Part shown: positions 17,271 to 25,192 of the stretch, in pieces | Numbering within the stretch: the first letter of the stretch is position 1 | How the letters are laid out: every line of letters begins with the position of its first letter | NCBI GenBank assembly: GCA_963795435.1 | Contig: CAWCHV010000007.1 | Coordinates: forward strand, 1-64,000 | Direction of reading: 5' to 3' | Length of the DNA: 64,000 nt | Origin: JAFKFI01 sp963795435 | GTDB taxonomy: Bacteria; Pseudomonadota; Alphaproteobacteria; Acetobacterales; Acetobacteraceae | The notes under the pieces: model-generated | Databases searched by the model: none | Seen by the model: the letters and a program-made list of their open reading frames with translations, nothing else | What the model was told of the DNA's origin: nothing | Position numbers and translations under genes: made by a program

Positions 17271-17684
17271 ATGTTTCACGTCCCTCGGATCGCGCTCGGG
17301 CTCGCGCTGGCGCCAGTGTTGTTCCTCGCGGCGTGCGACGGCGGCGGCGGTCCGCCACCCGCCAATTTTGCCATCCAGGCGCGCACCAACCCAGTCAGCC
17401 CCTCGGCCGGAACCTTCGAAGTTCATGTCACCGGCACCAGCTTCAGTCCCGGAGGGCAGGTCTCGATCACCTATACGAACGTGCCGAACCGGTCGGGCGT
17501 GCAACAGGGTTCGCTGCAGGCGACCGTACTGAGCGACGGCACATTCACGTACGGCGAAACGTTCATCTGCACGACGCATGATCCCGCCGATATCGGGACG
17601 GTGCTGGTCGCCGGGCATGACCTCAGCACCGGGCATGTGGCCGTCAAGAACGTCCCCGGCAACGACTGGCTCTGCCCGTCCTGA
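17271..17684 (+). CDS. Putative lipoprotein
   Basis: Encodes 137 residues. The signal peptide ends in a lipobox (LFLAAC, Cys about 22), followed by a Gly/Pro spacer (DGGGGPPP). The remainder is probably beta-rich and Ig-like: SPSAGTFEVHVTGTSFSPGGQVSITYTNVPN. Two further cysteines (in FICTTHD and the C-terminal WLCPS) could form a disulfide. ATG 17271 is chosen; a GTG two codons upstream (17265) is possible. It converges with pyrG, stop to stop 12 bases apart. Expected to be anchored in the outer or inner membrane. Confidence 0.72.
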   Translation: MFHVPRIALGLALAPVLFLAACDGGGGPPPANFAIQARTNPVSPSAGTFEVHVTGTSFSPGGQVSITYTNVPNRSGVQQGSLQATVLSDGTFTYGETFICTTHDPADIGTVLVAGHDLSTGHVAVKNVPGNDWLCPS

Positions 17685-17696
17685 GCATCCGCACCG

Positions 17697-19328
17697 TCAT
17701 ACCAGCCGCGCCTGGCGCACCGCCGCCTCGATGAAGCCGGCGAACAAGGGATGCGGAAGGAACGGCTTCGATTTCAGTTCCGGATGAAATTGCACGCCGA
17801 CGAACCACGGATGGTCGGGGATCTCGATGATCTCCGGCAGCACGCCATCGGGCGACATGCCGGAAAACCGCAGGCCGGTCGCCTCCAGGCAGTCCTTGTA
17901 GTGCACATTGACCTCATATCGGTGGCGATGTCGCTCCTCGACCGTGGCGGCATCGCCGTATAGTGCGCGGACCAGGCTGCCGTCGCGCAGCACGGCCGGG
18001 TAGGCGCCGAGGCGCATCGTTCCGCCCAGTTCGCCGCCTTCCATGCGCCGTTCGATGTCGTTGCCGCGCGCCCATTCGGTGAGCAGGCCGACGACCGGCG
18101 TGTCGCACGGGCCAAACTCGGTGGACGACGCCTCGGGCAACCCCGCCAGGTTGCGCGCCGCCTCGATCACCGCCATCTGCATCCCGAAGCAGATGCCGAA
18201 GAACGGCACGCCCCGCTCGCGCGCGAAACGCACCGCGGCGATCTTGCCCTCGGTGCCGCGCTCGCCGAAGCCGCCCGGCACCAGAATGCCGTGCACGCCT
18301 TCGAGCCGTGCGACGGTATCAGGCTGCTCGAACACCTGGCTGTCCACCCAGTCGAGCCGCACGCGCACACGGTTGGCGATCCCGCCATGCGTCAGCGCCT
18401 CGGCGAGCGATTTATAACTGTCGAGCAGGTTGGTGTACTTGCCGACCACCGCGATGCGCACCTCGCCCTCCGGTCCGCGCAACGTGTCTACGATGCGCTC
18501 CCACCCCGACAGATCCGGCTCGACGCTGGCGTCGAGGGCGAAATGGCGCAGCACCTCGCGGTCCATCCCCTCGGCGTGATAACGGATCGGCACCGCGTAG
18601 ATGGTGTCCACATCCAGCGCGGCGATCACCGCCTCGGGACGCACGTTGCAGAACAGCGCGATCTTGCGCCGCTCGTTGTCGGGGATCGGCCGGTCGCAGC
18701 GGCACAGCAGCATGTGCGGCTGGATGCCGACGTTCAGCAGCTCCTTGACCGAATGCTGCGTCGGCTTGGTCTTGAGCTCGCCCGCCGAGGGAATGTACGG
18801 CACCAGCGTAAGATGCACGAACATCGACCGCTCGGGACCCAATTCGTTGCCGAGCTGGCGGATGGCTTCGAGGAACGGCAGGCTCTCGATGTCGCCGACG
18901 GTGCCGCCGATCTCCACGAGCACGAAATCGAGATCCTTTGTCTCGCGCAGGATGGCTTCCTTGATCGCGTCGGTGATGTGCGGGATCACCTGCACGGTCG
19001 CGCCGAGATAGTCGCCCCGCCGCTCCTTGGCGATCACCTCGGAATAGATGCGCCCGGTGGTCGCGTTATCGGCCTTGCTCGCGTGCACGCCGGTGAAGCG
19101 CTCATAGTGGCCGAGGTCGAGGTCGGTCTCCGCGCCGTCATCGGTGACGAACACCTCACCGTGCTGGTACGGGCTCATGGTGCCTGGATCAACGTTGAGA
19201 TAGGGGTCGAGCTTGCGCAGCCGCACGGAGAAACCGCGTGCCTGCAGCAGCGCGCCGAGAGCGGCCGAAGCGATGCCTTTTCCGAGGGAGGACACCACGC
19301 CGCCGGTGATGAATACAAACCGGGTCAT
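17697..19328 (-). CDS. pyrG: CTP synthase
   Basis: Encodes 543 residues. The N-terminal amidoligase domain starts FVFITGGVVSSLGKGI (P-loop) and carries LRKLDPYLNVDPGTMSP. The C-terminal class I glutamine amidotransferase domain has the nucleophile in FFGICFGMQ, with a His/Glu pair near the C-terminus (VQFHPELKSKP). It aminates UTP to CTP. Length is standard. ATG 19328 matches the family start, MTRFVFITGG. It is separated by 85 bases from the histidine kinase stop upstream. Confidence 0.97.
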   Translation of the reverse strand: MTRFVFITGGVVSSLGKGIASAALGALLQARGFSVRLRKLDPYLNVDPGTMSPYQHGEVFVTDDGAETDLDLGHYERFTGVHASKADNATTGRIYSEVIAKERRGDYLGATVQVIPHITDAIKEAILRETKDLDFVLVEIGGTVGDIESLPFLEAIRQLGNELGPERSMFVHLTLVPYIPSAGELKTKPTQHSVKELLNVGIQPHMLLCRCDRPIPDNERRKIALFCNVRPEAVIAALDVDTIYAVPIRYHAEGMDREVLRHFALDASVEPDLSGWERIVDTLRGPEGEVRIAVVGKYTNLLDSYKSLAEALTHGGIANRVRVRLDWVDSQVFEQPDTVARLEGVHGILVPGGFGERGTEGKIAAVRFARERGVPFFGICFGMQMAVIEAARNLAGLPEASSTEFGPCDTPVVGLLTEWARGNDIERRMEGGELGGTMRLGAYPAVLRDGSLVRALYGDAATVEERHRHRYEVNVHYKDCLEATGLRFSGMSPDGVLPEIIEIPDHPWFVGVQFHPELKSKPFLPHPLFAGFIEAAVRQARLV

Positions 19329-19413
19329 GGACGGCCTGTATAGCGACCCAGACGAGTCCCCGGAAGCCTCGGCCGCGACGAGAGGCGCATCCCTGCCGGG
19401 CGTCGCCCGATGT

Positions 19414-22400
19414 CTACAGCACAACCAGCTCGGCCCGCAGGGCGGCGCGGAGCGCCGGGGCGGCGCGAGCCAGCTCGGCCCCGAGTTCATCGCCGATCAC
19501 GTCCGCCCGCATCGGCAGGCCGCCCCGCGCCGCGTCGATCACCGCCCGCAGCCGCTGGTCGAGTGCCGCCATGCCATAGCTGGCCGCGAGACCGGCCATT
19601 GCGTGCGCGTGCGCCTCGATGTCCTGCCTGTCGCCCGCCGATAGCGCATCGCACAGTCCGGGCAGCCGGTCGCGCAACTCGGCGAGGCAGTCTTCGGCAA
19701 GGTTCGCCACGGTGGCCTGCGTCAGATTGGCCCGCAACTCGGCGATCCGGTCGGCCGCGAGGATCGGGGCCAGCGGCAAGGCGTTCGCCGCCGGCTTGGC
19801 GGGCTCGGACGGCCGGCGTGGGTGGTTCGGCCAGACATGGCGGCCGATCGCGGCGAGAAGGCAGGCAAGCTCGACTGGCTTGGCGACCATGTCGTTCATG
19901 CCGGCCCGCAGGCAGCGGTCGCGATCCTCGGCCGCGACATTCGCGGTCAGGGCCACGATCGGCACGGCGCTGGCGGGTCCGTTCAGCTGCCGGACACGCC
20001 TTGTGGCATCGAGCCCGTTCATCCCCGGCATGAAGATATCCATCAGCACCACGTCGTATGGCGCGTCGGACAACATGCTGAGCGCGATCTCGCCCGAATC
20101 CGCGACGTCGACCAAATGGCCCTCCCGGCGGAGCATCATGGCGGTGACGAGCTGGTTCGGCAGGATGTCCTCGACCAGTAGGATGCGGGTACGGGGCAGC
20201 GCGACCGGCAGCGCCGGCGCCGTGAGCGCAGGGACACGGGTCTTTGCCGGGCCGATCGGCAACCCGATCCAGAAATCGTTGCCCCCGCCGGGCAAGGGCG
20301 CCGTGTCCCAGCCGATCTCGGCGTGCATCAGCGCGGCCAGGCTCTGGCAGATGACGAGGCCGAGCCCGGTCCCGGGCGTCGCCTCGCCGCCCTGCGGACG
20401 GTCGAGCCGGGAGAACGGCTGGAACAACCGCGACCGATCGGAGGAAGACAGCGCCGGCCCAGGGTCGCGCACCGTCAGGCGCAACAGGGTCCGTCCGGCC
20501 TCTGGCCGCATCTCCGCCAGCATGACGATCGGCCCGGGGTCGGCGAACTTCACGGCATTGCTTAGCAGGTTGACGAGGACCTGCCGAATGCGCCCCGAGT
20601 CGCCATGCACCAGGTCCGGGACGCCGGGCGTGAGCACGAGCGACAGGCTCATGCCGCGGCCGGCGGCCTGATCGCGGAACAAGTCCAGCACGCCATCGAG
20701 CAACGGACGCAGCGCAAACAGGCTCGGCCGCAGGGTCAGCCGCCCGGCCTCCATCTTGGCCATTTCGAGGATGTCATTGATCAGGCCGAGCAGGCTGTCG
20801 CCGGCCTGCCGGGCCATGTCCACCAGCCGGCGCTGGGAGCCCGAGACGCCGGTATCGGTGAGCAGACGGAGACTGTTCAGCAAGGTATTGAGCGGGGTGC
20901 GTATCTCATGGCTGACCGTCGCGACGAAGTGAGACTTTGCCTCGGTCGTCGCCTCGGCCATCTCGCGCGCCCGCCGCATCGTCTCTTCCGCCTGCTTGCG
21001 CGCGGTAATGTCGGCATACAGGGTGACGGAACCGCCACCCGCCAGGGCGCTGCGGCGTAGCTCGATGATCCGGCCGCCCGGTCGGGGTGTCTCGACCGTG
21101 CCGGTCTGCGGGCCGGAACGCAGCACCGCCATCCGCCGCGCCACCTCCTTCTCCACGTCCACCGGCCCGAACTCGCCCAGCTTGGCCTGGGTCCGGATGA
21201 TCTCTTCCATCGGCATCCCGACGCGCAGCAAGTCCGGCGGCACCCCCGTGAAGTCGGCGAACAGCCGGTTCCAGGCGACAAGTCGGAGGTCCGCGTCCAG
21301 CATCGAGACGCCGTCCGACATGCCGCCCAGCGTCGCCTCGAGCTGCGCCGCCTTCGCGTCGGCCCGCCGCCGGGCCGCGTCCAGTTCGGCGTTGGCGGCG
21401 GCCAGGGTGGCGCGATCCCGGTTCAGTCCGTCCTCCCGGCGTCGGGCCATGCCCAGCTCGCGCACCAATCCGCCCGCCATCACGACGATGAAGAGCGTCG
21501 TGCCGCCGGCGAACGTGTAAGCGCCACGCGCGAAGGCCAGCGAGGGACGCATGGCGTTCTGCGCGTCGAATGCCACCACCACCGCGAGGTCCCGGCCGGG
21601 GACCGCGTGGAAGGCATGGAAGCGCCGGACGCCGTCGAGTGCCGAGGGGCCGATCCAGAGGCCGTTCGGGTTCGCCCGCAACGCGGCGAACATGGTGGTC
21701 GCGGAAATATCCAGCCCGGGCTCGCTGGCGACCGGGCCGACCAGCGCTCGCAGTTGCCCGTCGTCGATGCCGACCAGCGCGATCATGCCCCGGTCGCCGA
21801 GATCGACCTGGCGGTAGAACCGGGTGAGAGAAGCGGTGTCGTAGGACAGCCCGAGCACGCCGAGGAAGCGCCCGTTCGGACCATCCAACCGGCGCGCCAT
21901 GTTCATCTGCCAGCGATTGGTCACCAGCCCTCGCGTCGAAGGGCCAATGAACATTCGTCCGTCGTCCCTGTGCAACGCGGCCTCGTGGCGGAAATAATCG
22001 CGCCCGCTGACATCGACGCCGATCAGCTCGGGCCGGGTGCTCGCCCTGATGATCCCGGCCGCGTCGGTGATGAAGAGGTGCAGCGAGATGTCGCGCAGCA
22101 CGATGACGCGCTGTCGCCAGTCCTGCAGATCGAAGCCGCGCGGGTCGGCCTCCCATTCGTGCTCCAGAATCCCCAAGGTCTGATCGAGCACCAGAAACTC
22201 GCGAGCCAGTTGATCCTCGAACACGAGCGCCTGGTTGGATACGTCCGCTTCGACGTGGGCCTGCGCCTCGCGGCGCTCCGCCTGCACGGCGATCACGGTG
22301 CCGAACCACGTCAGCCCCACGAGCACCAAGGCGGAGACGACGATCGCGCCCCTGCCCAGCCAGCCGCCGCGCCCGCCGGCCATCATGACTGCATCGCGCT

Positions 22401-22443
22401 TTCGGATCGAAAGAGAGCCAACGACGCTCGGTTCCTCTGACAT
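19414..22443 (-). CDS. Hybrid sensor histidine kinase with REC and HPt domains
   Basis: Encodes 1009 residues, a membrane-bound phosphorelay sensor. Order: transmembrane helix 1 (about 31-54), a periplasmic dCache-like sensor (about 55-305), transmembrane helix 2 (about 308-328), a coiled coil, a PAS domain (about 370-480), HisKA (HEIRTPLN carries the phospho-His), HATPase (NLLSNAVKFAD N-box; GTGLGL G-box), REC (phospho-Asp in VVLMDIFMPGMNG, Lys in MVAKP) and a C-terminal HPt (HAMAG in place of the usual HxLKG). No response regulator gene is adjacent, so the output partner lies elsewhere. It is divergent from icd. Confidence 0.92.
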   Translation of the reverse strand: MSEEPSVVGSLSIRKRDAVMMAGGRGGWLGRGAIVVSALVLVGLTWFGTVIAVQAERREAQAHVEADVSNQALVFEDQLAREFLVLDQTLGILEHEWEADPRGFDLQDWRQRVIVLRDISLHLFITDAAGIIRASTRPELIGVDVSGRDYFRHEAALHRDDGRMFIGPSTRGLVTNRWQMNMARRLDGPNGRFLGVLGLSYDTASLTRFYRQVDLGDRGMIALVGIDDGQLRALVGPVASEPGLDISATTMFAALRANPNGLWIGPSALDGVRRFHAFHAVPGRDLAVVVAFDAQNAMRPSLAFARGAYTFAGGTTLFIVVMAGGLVRELGMARRREDGLNRDRATLAAANAELDAARRRADAKAAQLEATLGGMSDGVSMLDADLRLVAWNRLFADFTGVPPDLLRVGMPMEEIIRTQAKLGEFGPVDVEKEVARRMAVLRSGPQTGTVETPRPGGRIIELRRSALAGGGSVTLYADITARKQAEETMRRAREMAEATTEAKSHFVATVSHEIRTPLNTLLNSLRLLTDTGVSGSQRRLVDMARQAGDSLLGLINDILEMAKMEAGRLTLRPSLFALRPLLDGVLDLFRDQAAGRGMSLSLVLTPGVPDLVHGDSGRIRQVLVNLLSNAVKFADPGPIVMLAEMRPEAGRTLLRLTVRDPGPALSSSDRSRLFQPFSRLDRPQGGEATPGTGLGLVICQSLAALMHAEIGWDTAPLPGGGNDFWIGLPIGPAKTRVPALTAPALPVALPRTRILLVEDILPNQLVTAMMLRREGHLVDVADSGEIALSMLSDAPYDVVLMDIFMPGMNGLDATRRVRQLNGPASAVPIVALTANVAAEDRDRCLRAGMNDMVAKPVELACLLAAIGRHVWPNHPRRPSEPAKPAANALPLAPILAADRIAELRANLTQATVANLAEDCLAELRDRLPGLCDALSAGDRQDIEAHAHAMAGLAASYGMAALDQRLRAVIDAARGGLPMRADVIGDELGAELARAAPALRAALRAELVVL

Positions 22444-22600
22444 GCGATGCTCGACGGGTTCGTCTTATCCCGTCTCGGCTATCCGATACAACCGTTGGTC
22501 GCAGGGAAACGCGCTCGGCTTGCCGGCGGCCCGGTCGGATGCGAATGTCCCGCCGTTTTGGGCGGCCGCATCGGTTCCGCCGCACGTACGAGAGGATCGC

Positions 22601-23824
22601 ATGGCCAAGATCAAGGTGAAGAACCCCGTCGTCGAGCTGGACGGAGACGAGATGACACGCATCATCTGGGGTTTCATCAAGGACAAGCTGATCCTCCCCT
22701 ATCTCGACGTGGACCTGAAGTATTTCGACCTCGGGATCGAATACCGCGACCAGACCGACGACCAGGTGACGGTCGACGCGGCGAACGCCATCAAGCAGTA
22801 CGGCGTCGGCGTGAAATGCGCCACGATCACTCCCGACGAGGCGCGCGTCGAGGAGTTCAAGCTGAAGAAGATGTGGCGCAGCCCGAACGGCACCATCCGC
22901 AACATCCTCGACGGCACGATCTTCCGCGAGCCGATCATCTGCAGCAACGTCCCCCGCCTGGTGCCGCACTGGACGCAGCCGATCGTCATCGGCCGCCATG
23001 CCTATGGCGACATATACCGCGCGACCGAGACAAAAATTCCCGGCCCCGGAATGGTGACTCTAACTTATCAGCCGGCCGGAGGCGGCGCCGCGCAGGTCCT
23101 GGAGGTACATGATTTCAAGGGCCCCGGCGTGGCGATGGGGATGCACAACACCAAGGCCTCGATCGAGGGCTTCGCCCGCGCTTCCTTCAATTACGGGCTG
23201 GCGCGAAAGTTTCCGGTTTATCTCTCGACCAAGAATACGATCCTGAAGGCCTATGACGGCATGTTCAAGGACGTGTTCCAGGAGATCTACGAGGCCGAGT
23301 TCAAGGCGAGGTTCGACAAGGAGGGGCTCACCTACGAGCACCGCCTGATCGACGACATGGTCGCCTCCGCGCTCAAGTGGAGTGGCGGCTATGTCTGGGC
23401 GTGCAAGAATTACGATGGCGACGTGCAGAGCGACATCGTGGCACAGGGCTTCGGCAGCCTCGGCCTGATGACCAGCGTGCTGATGAGCCCGGACGGCAAG
23501 ACGGTGGAGAGCGAGGCGGCGCACGGGACGGTGACGCGACACTACCGCGAGCACCAGAAGGGCCGCGAGACCTCCACCAACCCGATCGCGTCGATCTTCG
23601 CCTGGACCCGCGGGCTCGCCTATCGCGGCCAGTTCGACGGCACGCCCGATGTCACCCGTTTCGCCGACACGCTGGAGCGCGTCTGCGTCCAGACGGTCGA
23701 GAGCGGCTTCATGACCAAGGACCTCGCCGTCCTGGTCGGCCCCGACCAGAAGTGGATGAACACCCAGGCGTTCCTGGCCAAGCTCGACGAGAATTTGCAG
23801 GGCGCGATGGGCACCGCCCGATAG
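22601..23824 (+). CDS. icd: NADP-dependent isocitrate dehydrogenase
   Basis: Encodes 407 residues of the dimeric, eukaryote-like NADP-IDH type: oxidative decarboxylation of isocitrate to 2-oxoglutarate in the TCA cycle. It begins KIKVKNPVVELDGDEMTRIIW. It has KCATITPDE, the substrate loop WRSPNGTIRNILDGT with phosphate-binding Ser/Arg, a Mg2+ site (LIDDMVASALKW, CKNYDGDVQSD), and the NADP-binding EAAHGTVTRHYREH. GAGAGGA precedes the ATG at 22601. A repeat (copy B) follows nine bases after the stop. Confidence 0.96.
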   Translation: MAKIKVKNPVVELDGDEMTRIIWGFIKDKLILPYLDVDLKYFDLGIEYRDQTDDQVTVDAANAIKQYGVGVKCATITPDEARVEEFKLKKMWRSPNGTIRNILDGTIFREPIICSNVPRLVPHWTQPIVIGRHAYGDIYRATETKIPGPGMVTLTYQPAGGGAAQVLEVHDFKGPGVAMGMHNTKASIEGFARASFNYGLARKFPVYLSTKNTILKAYDGMFKDVFQEIYEAEFKARFDKEGLTYEHRLIDDMVASALKWSGGYVWACKNYDGDVQSDIVAQGFGSLGLMTSVLMSPDGKTVESEAAHGTVTRHYREHQKGRETSTNPIASIFAWTRGLAYRGQFDGTPDVTRFADTLERVCVQTVESGFMTKDLAVLVGPDQKWMNTQAFLAKLDENLQGAMGTAR

Positions 23825-23832
23825 CGTTTCAG

Positions 23833-23909
23833 CCCCTCACCCGACCCTCTCCCAGAGGGAGAGCTTTCTTCTCCTTCTCCCCTTGACGGAGAGGGCCGGG
23901 GTGGGGGGT
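23833..23909. repeat. GC-rich palindromic intergenic repeat, copy B
   Basis: Same family as the copy at 13117 but shorter and self-inverted: it opens CCCCTCACCC and closes with the reverse-oriented half GGGCCGGGGTGGGG. It lies between icd and the dienelactone hydrolase on the same strand and may end or stabilise the icd transcript. Confidence 0.8.
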
Positions 23910-23933
23910 CGCACCCCAAACTGGGAGGCACCG

Positions 23934-24797
23934 ATGAAGGCTTCGCTCCACCGTCTCGGCCTCACCGACTACCCGCTGCCCCGACGCGGGTTCCTCATGA
24001 CCTCGCTGATCTCCGGCTTCACCCTCGCCACCACCCGGGTCGACGCGCAGGCGATCCACACCGACAGCGCCGGGCTCGAAGCCGGCGAGGTGCCGATCCC
24101 GGTCTCGGACGGCACCCTGCCCGGCTACGCCGCGCGGCCCCAGGGCGCGGGGCCGTTCCCGATCGTGCTGGTCAACGAGGAGATCTTCGGCGTCCACGAA
24201 TACATCAAGGACACCTGCCGCCGGCTCGCCAAGCAGGGCTATCTCGCCGTCGCCCCCGAGATCTACGCCCGCCACGGCGACCTCTCCAAGATGACGGACA
24301 TCCAGCAGATCATCCGGGACGTGATCTCCAAGACGCCGGACGCCGAGGTCATGGGCACGCTCGACGCCGCTGTCGCCTGGGCCGGGGCCAATCATGGCGA
24401 CCACGCGCGCCTCGGAGTCACCGGGTTCTGTCGCGGTGGGCGCAACACCTGGCTCTACGCGGCGCACAACCCGAGCCTCAAGGCGGCCGTCGCGTGGTAC
24501 GGGCCTCTGGGCGGGACGCCGTCGCCGATCCAGCCTAGCACCGCGCTCGATGTCGCCGGCCAGATCAAGTGCCCCCTGCTCGGCCTCTACGCAGGCCAGG
24601 ACCAGAGCAGTTCGGCCGCGCAGATTCGAGACGCAGAGCAACGCGCCAAGACGGCCGGCAGAACGGTCGAGATTGTCGTCTATCCCGATGCGCCGCACGG
24701 CTTCCACGCCGACTACCGGCCGAGCTATCGAAAGGCGGACGCCGAGGATGGCTGGAAGCGGATGCTGGCGTGGTTCAAGAGATACGGAGTGGCTTGA
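23934..24797 (+). CDS. Dienelactone hydrolase family protein, twin-arginine leader
   Basis: Encodes 287 residues. The N-terminus has PRRGFLMTSLISGFTL, a twin-arginine-like signal, suggesting periplasmic export. The mature domain is a DLH-type alpha/beta hydrolase with a cysteine nucleophile in VTGFCRGGRN. Its Asp is probably in YAGQDQSSS, and the His is in PDAPHGFHADYR. DLH enzymes open dienelactones in chloroaromatic breakdown, but many homologues have unknown carboxylester substrates. GGGAGG precedes the ATG. The stop overlaps the next start by one base (TGATG). Confidence 0.87.
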   Translation: MKASLHRLGLTDYPLPRRGFLMTSLISGFTLATTRVDAQAIHTDSAGLEAGEVPIPVSDGTLPGYAARPQGAGPFPIVLVNEEIFGVHEYIKDTCRRLAKQGYLAVAPEIYARHGDLSKMTDIQQIIRDVISKTPDAEVMGTLDAAVAWAGANHGDHARLGVTGFCRGGRNTWLYAAHNPSLKAAVAWYGPLGGTPSPIQPSTALDVAGQIKCPLLGLYAGQDQSSSAAQIRDAEQRAKTAGRTVEIVVYPDAPHGFHADYRPSYRKADAEDGWKRMLAWFKRYGVA

Positions 24798-25186
24798 TGG
24801 CTGAAACCAGCACCGAAATCATTCCCTACATCTTCTACGAAAGTGTGCCCGCGACGCTGGAATGGCTCGCCCGCGCGTTCGGCTTCGTCGAGGAACTGCG
24901 CCATGCGACCCCAAGCGGCGGGATGCACGCGCAGATGATGTTCGACGGCCAGCGCATCATGATGGGCCAAGGCGCCGCCGACTGGCACATGGCAAGCGTT
25001 CGCGGCACCAAGGTCGCGACCCAGGGCGTGTTCGTCTATCTCGCCGATGTGGACGCGCACTACGAACGCGCCCGCGACGCCGGCGCCGAGATCGTCGACC
25101 CGCCCAAGGATGAGCCATACGGCCGCACCTACACCGTGCGCGACCTCGACGGCCATCCCTGGTTCTTCACCCAACCGCCTGCGTAG
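24797..25186 (+). CDS. VOC (glyoxalase/bleomycin-resistance) family protein
   Basis: Encodes 129 residues with the paired beta-alpha-beta-beta-beta VOC fold. It starts EIIPYIFYESVPATLEWLARAFGF and ends PYGRTYTVRDLDGHPWFFTQP, the pattern of the PhnB/glyoxalase-like subgroup. A metal site is plausible but the substrate is unknown. It is coupled to the dienelactone hydrolase by a TGATG overlap, so the pair probably works together. It converges with alaS, with six bases between stops. Confidence 0.82.
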   Translation: MAETSTEIIPYIFYESVPATLEWLARAFGFVEELRHATPSGGMHAQMMFDGQRIMMGQGAADWHMASVRGTKVATQGVFVYLADVDAHYERARDAGAEIVDPPKDEPYGRTYTVRDLDGHPWFFTQPPA

Positions 25187-25192
25187 GGCAGA

